A DNA stretch of 55,128 nucleotides from Vitrella brassicaformis. Taxonomy: Eukaryota; Sar; Vitrellaceae. Shown in pieces: positions 22,441 through 33,185 of this stretch. Location: NCBI GenBank assembly GCA_001179505.1, contig CDMY01000272.1:1-55128 (forward strand), given 5' to 3'. Position 1 is the first letter of the stretch, and every line of letters begins with the position of its first letter. Under the pieces are notes generated by a model. It was given only the letters and a program-made list of their open reading frames with translations, made no database searches and was not told the origin of the DNA. The translations under genes and the position numbers were made by a program.

Positions 22441-24905
22441 ATGACTCTCGCCATGTTGATCTTTGCTGCACTGACAGAGGGCATCAGAGCCGTACAGAGA
22501 AGCGGCCGAGAGGGCTTCGCCTTCGGCCACGGGAGGAGGCCGCTGCTGCAGCCGCAGCATAGGGGAGGGAGGGGCGGGGGACCTCGTGTGGTGAGAAGTG
22601 CAGCAGCTGACGGCCAAGCCGTCGCAGTGGGGCCCGTGCAGACGACCGAGGCAGAGGTCAAGACACCCGCTGCAGCAGGGGTGAGAGTCACGAGGCAAGG
22701 CAGCACTCGAAATGCATGGGGACTGTTAAAGGTCTGCTACCTACTGTGTGTGCGTGGATCAGCGTCGCAGTGCGGCAGTGGTACAGACGGCTGGCGGCAC
22801 CAAGGAGAGCGGTGTGAAGGAGGCGCCGCTGGATCTGAACCCGCCGAGGGGCACGAGGGATTTCTTCCCTGACGACATGCGCCTGCGCAACTGGCTCTTC
22901 GACAAGGTTAGTTAAGCACATCGTTCGATCAACAATGCTGTGGGTCGGTCACGTATGCGTGGTGCTCTGTGCATTATTTGTCTGTCTATCAGTGGCGGCG
23001 GGCAAGTGAGCTGTACGGCTTTGAGGAGTTTGACGCGCCCGTGCTCGAGAGCGAAGACCTCTACATAAGAAAGGCTGGTGAGGAGGTTGTGGGTCAGCTG
23101 TACTGCTTTGCCGACAAGGGCGGGCGGCGAGTGGCGCTGCGGCCCGAACTCACACCCTCCCTCGCACGTATGGTGCTCGCCAAGAGGGGCCAGCTCAACA
23201 TGCCCATCAAGTGGTTCGCGATACCTCAATGCTGGCGGTCAGCTCCAGCCCCCCACCCACCCACCCACCCACCCACACACACAATTGGATGCAGTGTGTG
23301 CAGCCGATGCATCCGATGGCTCCCTCTCTCTCTGTGTGTCTCAACTTACTTTAAGTTATGAGCGGATGACCCGAGGTCGGCGTCGCGAGCACTACCAGTG
23401 GAATTGCGACATCTGGGGGGTGGGGGAGGTGACGGCCGAGATGGAGCTGCTCAGCTGCATTGTTCGCTTCTTCGAGAGCGTGGGAATCGGCAGCGATGAT
23501 GTGGGCATCAAGGTCAACAACAGAGAACTGCTCAGAGAAGTGCTGCACAAAAGTGAGGAGGGAGGGAGGGAGCGACAGACAGACAGAAAGAGAAATAAAT
23601 ACCCCCACCGCATCCACACACAAGGAAGGTGTGGACGTGGGTGGACTGATTATCTATCTGTGTGTGTCTTGTGGTCAGACGGCGTGCCCGACGACCGGTT
23701 TGCGGCCGTGTGTGTGTTGATTGACAAGCTGGAGAAGGTGCCCCTCGACCACCTGAGGGACGACTTCCGAGCGCTGGGGGTCGAGGGCAGCCAACTTGAC
23801 AGCATCGCCGCGAGTGTGCGGGCCGACCAGACCGTCGACGACGTCGCGCAACTCGTGGGGGAGGACAGCCAGGCCGTCAAACACCTCAGGTATGCCTGTC
23901 GGTATGTCGGTGGGTGGGGGAAAAGGCACGTGTGTGTATGTCCTTCTCTGTGTGGTGTGGTGTGGTGTGGTGTGTGCAGAGATGTGTTCGACATGGCTGA
24001 CGCATACGGGATTGCGGATTGGCTCGTGTTCGACCCCTCAGTGGTGAGTGGTTCTCCTAGTGGGACGGGACAACATGCACGCCTCATTGGTGCGTGTGTG
24101 TGTGTGCAGGTGCGTGGCTTGGCCTACTACACTGGCGTCGTCTTTGAGGGCTTCGACAGGGCGGGGGAGCTCAGGGCCATCTGCGGCGGTGGCAGATACG
24201 ACACGTACGCATGTCGACGGCTGAGTGCGCCAGGCAGCAAGCGACTCACAATGGATGGACGGACACTCGTCCATTCCTGCTGCCGTCTGTCTGTCCGTCA
24301 GGCTGCTTGAGATGTTCGGCGGCGAGCCCATCCCTGCCGTGGGCTTCGGCTTTGGGGACGCTGTCGTTGTGGAGCTGCTCAAAACAAAGTGACTTGACCA
24401 CATCGCCAACCACCCGTACATGCCATGCATCCCCCTTCCCTCACTGTCTCTGTTGTTGTCTCCCTCATCTCAGGGGCCTGCTGCCCGACTTCGCCGACAC
24501 CTCTGTGGCTGACGCAGTGGTGTGGCCGCTCGCCGGGGGCGATGAGACATCGACCGTGCAGCAGGCGGCCGGCAGGGTGGCGACACGACTTAGACAGAGC
24601 GGGCTCAAAACAGACGTCATCCTCGAAAACAAAAAGGTCCGCCACAGAGAGGGAGAGAGAGAGAGAAAGAAACAAACAAGAAGAGCCACCGACTGCTTGT
24701 CTGTCTTTTGTGTCAGTCCAAGTGGGTGTTCAAGCACGCTGCGCGCGTCAACGCCGGGGTGTTGGTGGTGATAGGTGCCGACGAGGTGGCGGGGAACGAG
24801 GTGACGGCCAAGCGGCTGTGCGACAAGGAGCAGCAGCGGGTGACCCTCGACGGGACACATCTGGAAGACCTAGCGGCCGAATGGGCGATGGGAGAGGGAG
24901 GGTAG
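22441..24905 (+). CDS. Histidyl-tRNA synthetase, probably organellar
   Basis: Ten exons in phase (22441-22680, 22763-22906, 22993-23237, 23356-23552, 23679-23889, 23980-24043, 24110-24204, 24302-24388, 24474-24636, 24717-24905) give 544 aa. Class II HisRS marks are clear: [17 protein letters not shown] near the start of the core, [12 protein letters not shown], motif 2 as [18 protein letters not shown], the HisA box [13 protein letters not shown], and a C-terminal anticodon-binding part ([20 protein letters not shown]). It charges tRNA-His. The first 100 residues or so are not part of the enzyme: a short hydrophobic run ([14 protein letters not shown]) precedes an Arg/Ala/Gly-rich stretch, the layout of a bipartite plastid leader in algae with complex plastids. 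Organellar targeting is therefore inferred. An upstream in-frame ATG at 22309 is possible. Confidence 0.9.
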
Positions 24906-25273
24906 GGGGGATGATGATTTCCATCGCCCACTCACTGAATCTATGTTCGTTGCCGGTATCATCGTTTTCATGCCGCGACGGTGGCATGAAATTTATGGCG
25001 TCCGTCCATCCACACACACGGCATCCCATCTTACAGTCACTCGCATACGGACGCCACGCCCAGCTCACTATGTCGCATGCCGTCCGGTGGCAGGCAGGCG
25101 CTGCAGCCAGCCAGTCGACCGACCGTCAAAAGCTGAATTTCAGCCTTTGGTACCGGGCGCATTGGATGAGCGCCCCCAAAGTGAAGGCGCTCAACAGAAA
25201 CAGAGTCATATAGAACCAAAATGACACCTGCACGCTCAACACAAGACAGACAGACAGCCACACACGAGAGACA
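24906..25273. other. Gene-free spacer
   Basis: 368 bp between two convergent stop codons. No repeat of note and no coding exon seen. Confidence 0.6.
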
Positions 25274-25860
25274 TCAGTCGATATCCACCAGCACACCGCG
25301 CCACACACAGATGTCCCACGCAGCGCGGACCTGGCAGTGTCCGATGGGCATCTGTATCTCGCTCTTGATGGCTTTGCTGCCGAGTTTGCGGACGTGCCAC
25401 TTGATCTGGCAGTCGAAAATCTTGAAGATCATCTTGCGCTTGTAGCAGCTGCACAGCCGTCTCATGTACCAGCTGCACCCCGCACCAGGCATCCGAGGAC
25501 ACACATACACACCCACCAAACACCCCTGCACACAAGGGCATGCAATTTGCAATGCAGGAATGTGTGTCTGTGTCTCCCTCCCTCCCTCCCTCCCCCGCAC
25601 GCACGAGTGACACCCACGTACCAGTCTTGTCCCCGTGTTGTCCTTTTTGCAGACGTCAGGGAAGACAAACTCCGGCAGCAGCCTGAGCTTCTGTTCGGTG
25701 GCAATCCTGTGCAGCTCCACTCGTGTGAGTTCCTCGAGGTCGAGGTCGGGGAGCTGTCCCTCATTGGGGTCCCAGAACGAAGGAGGGGTTGCAGCTGCTG
25801 CCGCACACAGCAAGGCCGTCGTCAGTAGGAGCAATGGCCAGGGAAGGAGGAGGCGGGCGC
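25274..25860 (-). CDS. Small cysteine-rich secreted protein (5' end uncertain)
   Basis: Two exons are supported: 25860-25622 and 25525-25274, joined in phase by GTACGT...CAG. The product begins with a strong signal-peptide stretch (RLLLPWPLLLLTTALLCAAA), then an acidic helix-prone segment (FWDPNEGQLPDLDLEELTRV), then a cysteine-bearing C-terminal half (CPRMPGAGCSWYMRRLCSCY). No ATG lies in frame in the first exon, so either a small upstream exon supplies the start or a non-AUG codon is used. One candidate starts at an ATG near 26036 (MPHRL) and splices with matching phase to the acceptor CATCAG at 25861. No family was recognised. Telomere-like motifs lie just upstream. Confidence 0.55.
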
Positions 25861-26403
25861 CTGATGTGTCAATTGCCCAGCGGCGAGACGAGACGAGACG
25901 GGGATAGAATTGGAGGCGCCCCCACGTGCCGTCTCTCTCTCGTGGCGTATGTGTGCGTGCGTGTGGATGTGTGGTTGCTTTGCAAAGCGATTAGTGCAAC
26001 CACCAGGGTTAGGGTTTCCAACGGAGACGGTGAGGCATGTTCACGTTTAGGGTTCATGTTCATTGAACAAAGTCGCGATTGCAGCCGCCACACCACCTGC
26101 AGACAGCACGTGGGCATTCATCAAAACACCACACAGCCAGGCACGATGCAAAACCAGGTTACATTCTAAGCGAGCGAAGACAGCACGGAAAAAGCTGCAC
26201 GCACTGGATGGTGCATCCATCGCATCACGTTGCACTGACAGACAGCACATTCACCACGGACACGCCAAGCACCAGGCGAGAACGTGGCCCTTGAGTGAGC
26301 CATGGGAAGGGCCGGCCCGCCGAGACCAGATGACGGCACTCATACATACATACATCCATCCAATGGCATGCATGGAAGAAAGCGATGGAGGGAGGGAGGC
26401 AGC
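25861..26403. other. Intergenic region upstream of the small secreted gene
   Basis: It lies between the Rpn1 stop and the small secreted gene. Besides the telomere-like motifs it holds a GAGAC pentanucleotide run near 25884-25900 and CATC/CATA repeats near 26344-26360. A missed first exon of the downstream gene may lie here. Confidence 0.5.
26005..26054 (-). promoter_or_regulatory. Telo-box-like motifs upstream of the small secreted gene
   Basis: On the minus strand this stretch reads AACCCTAAACG and, about 35 bp closer to the gene, GAAACCCTAACCCTGG. These match the AAACCCTAA telo-box known from plant promoters and also the telomere unit of many algae. Whether they are promoter elements or interstitial telomere remnants is not decidable from sequence. 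Confidence 0.45.
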
Positions 26404-29400
26404 CTAAGTGACCGTGGGCTTGTAGTCTGGGTTCTTGGTGAGGACCACCACGTGCTCCAGCACCGTTGTCTTCGACACGTCTGCAACACACACACCATAC
26501 ACACACACGAGTCACACACATCACATGACATGATGGATAAGGTTGGCCGCGTGCTCTGTTCGTCTGTCTGTCTGTCTGTTGCATCCCTCACATTCCTCGG
26601 TGGCCAGCTCCGCCCTGTCGTTGTACGACAGCACCACCGGGCTCTGGTGCGTCTGGAAGCCTGGACACATGGCATGGCACCAAACACACACCAAAAAACG
26701 CGCCAGAGGTCGATGCACCGAGAGATAAGTGTGTGAACGTCCTGTGACATGTGCGCCGCGCACCGGTGATAGATTTGGGTCTGCCGGCCTGTCCGACGAC
26801 ATCGACAGCCTGTCCGACCCGCACGGGCACCTGGAGGTGGTTGAGGTCCTCGTCCACCGTCAGCACCATGCGAGGCACTATTGCCGGCCCCAAGTGATAC
26901 AGCAAATACGGGAACCGGCTGCATGGTGGCGTTGATTGACAGACACACACATAGGCGCGCACACAGACATCCAGCAAGGTGGCGTGGTTGTGGTGTGGTT
27001 GTTGGATACCCACCCGAGGATGGTGTTCTTGAGTGACAGACAGGCGTGGAGGACCACCAAGAACGCACCTGCACACACGGAATGGTTGTGCTTCAGCTGA
27101 ACATTTCGGTGGCTAGTAGTGGCTAGCTGTCTGTGTCTGTGGTACCGTACCCAGGTTGACAGGGCTGTAAAGCAGCCGATCGGAGTGCAGCGGGTTGATC
27201 GTCACTAAACCCTACACACACAACAGACACACAGAGACCAACGATAGATCCACATCCCCAACACTAGAGTGCCTCCACGCCGCCCCCCCGCCACTCACCT
27301 TGCCCATGTAGAGCAGCCCCTGTGCTATCCTGACGATGAACAGCGCGTTGGCATCCTTTGCGTAGAAGGCCGCCAGCTGCCTCAGCAGCCCTGCGATGCG
27401 GCTGTTGTTGGTGCCAGCACCAACCAGACCCAGCGCAATGATGGCGTGCAAAGCCACATCCGCATCGGCGTCGTGCGACAGCTTGGACAGCGTATCTGAC
27501 CGCACGCACCAACCAGTTTAACACACAGATCAATCAACGGGGCTGTCGGAAGAAGGTGGTGGGTGTCGGTTGTGGGTGGTGCGGTTTGTACCAACAACGT
27601 TTGGCCTTGGATTGGATGCATTCTGCAACGCCATGGCAATGGGCACCTACACACACGACACATATAGACAGACAGGCGATATGATGAAGCGTCGAGGAGC
27701 AAGTGTGCAGCAGCACAGGTGAATGAATGACCGACTGACTGACCGCTCTCCTCAGGGGAATGTCGCCATACTGCAGAATGTGGTCCAAAGACCGAGCCGT
27801 CATCTCAAGACCTGACATACATGAAATGACAATCAATCCATGGCAACCTAACATATATGGCAATGCTCACTTACCGACGTCCTCCCCGAGAGCGATGAGT
27901 GGCACGGCGAGGACGGTGAGTGACTGCACGAGTGCCTCCTCCTCCTTGTCCTCCTCTGTGCGCTCCGCGCACTGATGCAGCATCTTCTGAATCTGAATGG
28001 AGGCAACACGGACAGGACAGACGTCAACAACCGGGGGCTGTTAGGCAGTCAGGCCTTGCTTGCCTTGCGTGGCTTAGGTTACCTGGAGCACGTTGCCCGA
28101 TCCTGCGTGAGCGCAGCTCTCCAATGTGAAGGACGCGTACTTGCCTGAGCATTGGTTGGAGTGCGGGAACAAACAGACGATGGCGTCGTCCTCTGTCCTC
28201 CCTCCTTTTCTTTGCCCGACTCACCCAGTGGTTTGTCGATCGCCTTGAGCATCTCAAGCGTCGTCTCCACCATGTGCGTCTCACCCTTACCTGAAAAACA
28301 CCAAACACATACATGCAACCACACACGTCGAAACACAGTGCCTCCCTCCCTCCCTCCCGCCCCTCTCTCTCTGTCAACTCAGCCCCTCCTACCCTACCGA
28401 GGAAGAGCAGCCCCAGTGCGACAGCAGTGAAGATGGCTGGCCCATTGCAGGCCTTGTCAGCGTTGGCCTGGTCCATCAGTGCCTGCACCAGCGACTCCAC
28501 CAGGTCGCCGTCCTCAGAGCCAAGGAAGACCAGCCCCAGGCTGAGTGCGGCCATGGCGCAGGGCTCCACGCCAAACGACCCGTCGAGCAGCACCGGGCTC
28601 AGCGCCTCACGCAAATCCTCTCGACGCGTGCCCGCGTAGGCATAACCCAGACTGACATGTATTATCACAGATGACACATGACAGACAGACGGGGCATAGC
28701 CTTGCGGATGGGGTGGCCGACAGTGGTGTCTCTTTCTCTCACCCGACGGCAGCTCCCAGCCTTTCGAGAGCCACGTTGCTGAGCTGCAAATGTACACAAT
28801 CGGTCGATGGACAGACAGCAGCGGGGTAGGTGGGTGGGTGTCAGTGAGTGTGGGCCACTCTGTGACACTCACCAAGTGTTCCTGGATGAGTCCCAGCGCT
28901 GGATCGACCTCGTGACGCACACCAGCATTGGTCAGACCTGATTGATTCATGAGGACAGGTAGGTGGATGGATGCGCGCATCGGATTCGCATAATGAATGG
29001 GTGAGTGTGTGGAGTGACAGACAGACAGGCGGACTGTCCAGACTGACCGATGGCCATCCACGCACCCGCCTTGACGTGTGGGTCGCTGCTGTAGGTGTAC
29101 TTGTCCACCGCACTCAGACCCTCATCGATGTTCCACATGTACAGCATCCCTGACCCAACCATGCCATGGCAGCCACATCAATCATTAAAGAAACAAATGG
29201 GTCGGTGGGGCTTTGCTCCCACCATTGTGTGTGTGTTCATTTTTCTGCCCGTGTGGTGTGTCCTTCATTCCTTACCGATGGACGCCACTGCGGCCGTCAT
29301 GCCGTGGTCCTTGTTCTTGTACAGCCAACCCGAATCTGACCATACCACACACACACACACACACACAAAATCGGCCGTGCCGTGCAGGAAATGCCGCGGT

Positions 29401-30263
29401 AAGTAAATGATCCGTGTTTGCTTATTGACTTTCAACGGTCATAAGTTTGTCTTTGCAGAATCCGACGTTGACGAATGCGTTGACGAGGGTGGAGGCCAGG
29501 TTCTGCTTGGCCGAGTCGAGCACGGCGCTGGTGCGCTTCTCCTCCAGATGAGACTTGTACACGTCCTCGGGCAGCTTCGGCTCCATCACATCCAACTCCT
29601 AATCACATAATCACACACATGGGCATGGCGTGGCCTGAATGTCCCTCCCTGCGTGTGTGTTGTGTTGGAGGGAGGGGAGGGGTGTATCTAGCTTGCCTTG
29701 GCGAGCAGCATGAAGTGGCTGTTGAGTTGCTCGCCGGAGGCCAGTGACCTGAGCTCGTCGTCTGCCAGGATCTTGTCCTCGTCGAAGATGTCGCAGAAGA
29801 CGCGCTGACAGGCCAGCATCAACGCCAGCTGCTTCTTCATCACCCTGCACACACACACACACACACACACGCACACACACGCATCCACGGATACGCATAC
29901 TAACATGTGCCTGCCATTGTGTGTGTTTGTCTGCAGGCTAGGCTGCTGACCGTTCTTGGCAAGTGCTGAAGACTTTGGTCACTCTGTCCTCATCGTTGAG
30001 CTTCAGGGCTATCCTTAACGCGTCCGGGAACTGACCCTGGATGACACCACAGTACACCACAGTACAGCACAGCACACACAGGGAGGGAGGGAGTGTCGGT
30101 GGGGAATGATTGCTTGGTCGGTTGGCTTCTCTGATGCGCACGTGTTCCGTGTATATGTCGTATGTGGTGGCGAGTATCTGCGCGGGCTCCGGCTCCGGCA
30201 GCAGCTGGGCCATGCTTATCAGATACAGACACACACGGTGGTATGTCGCGTCGTCAACATACT

Positions 30264-30300
<37 letters not shown>

Positions 30301-31556
30301 TTGTGTGCGATTGAGCCTTGCCTGCCCGTGTGTGGAGATTGCGTACCTCTTTGATTTTTTCGAGCGCGTCGACTTCGCTGAGGAGGTCGACGGCCTCGAT
30401 GGGCGCACTGTGCTTCATCAGGAACGGAACGATGATGAACACCATGCTCATCAACTCCTACACAACACACACACACACACAGAGTTGTGTGTTGTCTTCT
30501 GTTAATTCAAGCTTGTGGCTGTGTGTGTTGTCGCGACACGTGTACCTACCTGTGTGTCAGTGCCCTGCTCTTGCCTCTCCTGGAACTCAGCGGCGATCTC
30601 GCCCGTCAGATTGCGGATGTACTCTGAACCCCACTTGGTCATCTGGTCCTCAGAACCTGCCGTCCACACACACACACACACACACACACATTTGTTTGCC
30701 TTTCACTGCACGGCGCACAGTGTACTCCACTCCACTCCACTGACCAGCGAGTCTGTATTTGAGCGCCAGCCTCTGGTCGTTGACAATGGTGGTCGCCAAC
30801 ACAGACAGCACATCAGCCAGCGCCGCCTGATCGATAAACCCATCCATCGCACAGATCGACAGACAGACACACCCACAATACAATGCATTCAATGCTTCAT
30901 CGGCACGCCACGCACCTTGTTCGGGTGCGTGTCGTCGATGCTCTCAAAATATGTCTTGATGGTGTCGAAATGCGGTCTTAGGAACTTGAGCGGCTTGGGC
31001 ACTGAGGTCATAGAGCTGGTGGCCGTGCGCAGCTCCTCACCCAGAGCGTCGAGGGCCATCTTGCCGATACCTGCCATCATCAATCCGATCAATGTGCACT
31101 CACTAAGCCATGGATGGCGGACCGGACGAGTGCGTGTGCTGTCGGCCCTCACCCACCTGGGTCGGCGTCCTGCACTCGTTCGACGAGCATCTCGAGCTCC
31201 TCCTTCTTCTGCTTGTCCTCCTCGGACTGAACAGCAACACACACACAGACAGACAGACAAGCACACATCGATGAAGTGACTGTGGCGAGTGACTGACGGC
31301 CTGACGTATGTACCAGGTCTTCCTCCTCTTTGAGTTGTTTCTTGTCCTTTTTGGCCTTTGCTTCCTTGTCCTTTTCCTCCTCGTGCTTCTTCTTCCGCTC
31401 CTCCTCCTCCTGCTCCGTCAACACGGCGTCAACCGTCGCCACCTGCATAGGACGGACACACAGACAATCATCATATTGATTGCACCATGTTTTGTTTGTT
31501 TGCTGTCTGTCGTTCGGTCGGTCCCTCACCTTCCGCTCATCCTGCTCGTTCGGCAT
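26404..31556 (-). CDS. RPN1: 26S proteasome regulatory subunit Rpn1 (PSMD2)
   Basis: A 27-exon model of about 902 aa, close to the 900-1000 aa usual for Rpn1. Exon 5' ends: 31556, 31442, 31226, 31070, 30826, 30656, 30457, 30261, 30036, 29844, 29598, 29335, 29149, 28937, 28783, 28651, 28290, 28144, 27992, 27811, 27646, 27495, 27211, 27068, 26918, 26660, 26480. Diagnostic stretches: a Lys/Glu-rich N-terminal helix, [36 protein letters not shown], and a run of PC repeats ([41 protein letters not shown]). Rpn1 is the base scaffold that docks ubiquitin receptors and Ubp6. The C-terminus [11 protein letters not shown] fits the family. Intron 10 starts with GC (AAG|GCAAGC). It diverges from PheRS-beta. 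Confidence 0.93.
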
Positions 31557-31852
31557 TTTGGCTCAGGGGGCAGCACACCACAGCACAGCAAACACAGCTC
31601 ACGCTGCCCGGCTCGAGCAGCAATCAGGCGTTGCTCTTGTTCACCGCGCTCTGCAGTCTCCTGCTTGGTCAGCCCTCTCAGCAGCCTCAATGGCGAGATC
31701 TCCAACACCTTTTTTCGGCTTAGCTCGCAGATGCGCAGCGGTGAGTCCGGCGACGCTGATCTGTACAGGAGAAGGTGCATCTTAGCAGTGCAGCAGGCGT
31801 GTGGTCTGATCTGCATCCATCTAAGTTGCGCCAGCCAGATCTATCTGTCATC
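31557..31852. promoter_or_regulatory. Putative bidirectional promoter (Rpn1 / PheRS-beta)
   Basis: 296 bp between divergent start codons of two housekeeping genes. No TATA element was recognised. Inferred from arrangement. Confidence 0.5.
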
Positions 31853-33154
31853 ATGCCCACAGTGAGTGTGGTGCGGGACGAGCTGTTCGCCCACCTGGGG
31901 GAAACACTCAGTAAGCAAAGCAATCAATGCAGTGAATCAATGAGGCCCACCACACGACACGACACGATCAACGGATCCAGCCGGCACATGATGGATGTCT
32001 GCGTCTGCAGCTGACAAGGAGTTTGACCAGCTGTGCTTTGACTTCGGCATCGAGCTCGATGAAGTGGTCAGTCAGTCACACAAACACACACACATACACA
32101 CATGTTTCGCTGTCCTTTGCAGACCTCAGCACAGGAGTTGGCTCGGAAGGAGAAGGGCGACAGTGCGGCGGGCAGCGAGGAACAGCAGCAGCAGAATGGC
32201 GATGCGGGTGTCAACGGTGCCGCTGGTGTGGCCGATGACGTCATTTACAAGATAGAAGTGCCGGCCAACAGGTGAGTCAGTCAGCCAGCTGACAGAGAGC
32301 GTGTGTCCATCGTCGTCGTCTCTCTCTCTCTCTCTCTGTGTGTGCGTGTGTGTGCAGGTACGACCTGCTGTGTGTGGAGGGTATCAGCAAGGCACTCAGG
32401 GTACGTGGGCCAATGGGGGAGGGAGGGAGGGAGGGGCCTGCCCATCCATCCATCCATCCATTGAGATCGGGTGTCTGTCTGTCTGTCTGTCTGGGTCATG
32501 TAGGTGTTCAAGCAGAAGGATGACCCGCCCGTCTTCACCCTCGAGCCCTCACAGCCAAACCCTGACCTCAAAATCACAGTCGAGCCACAGGTATGTATCA
32601 CACACACACACACACAGACCCGCCATCCATCCATCCACTCATCCACTCATCCGTGTGTGTGTCATTCATTCACGCATGTGTGTGTGTGCTGCTGCAGACG
32701 GGCCAGGTGCGGCCGTACATAGTGGGTGCGGTGCTGCGGGGCGTGTCGTTCACGCCGCAGATGTACGCCAGCTTCATCGACCTCCAGGACAAACTGCACC
32801 ACAACATCTGCAGGCGGCGGACGCTCGTGGCCATCGGCACACACGACCTCGACACCCTCAAGGGTCAGTCAGTCAGGGAGAATGTCATGTCGGTCGACAC
32901 ACGAGCAAGAACAAGACAGCACAGCACAGCGCATTGCTCACAGAGAGGGTGTGTGTCAATGAATGGTGTGTGTCAACAGGTCCGTTTCGGTACCGTGCGT
33001 TGCCGCCGAGTGAGATCCAGTTTGTGCCGCTCAACCAGACGGAGAGCGTCGACGGCAACCAACTCATGGCCATGTATGAGGTAGGGAAAGAAACACAGCC
33101 ATCCGTCCACACATCCATCCATCCACACTGACATCCACCCACCCATGTGCTGTT

Positions 33155-33185
<31 letters not shown>

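Noticed and set aside
25869-26117. 82-codon minus-strand frame upstream of the small secreted gene
   Set aside because: It runs through repeat and telomere-like sequence, has no domain, and competes with a better-fitting small first exon; kept only as a possible transcript region.
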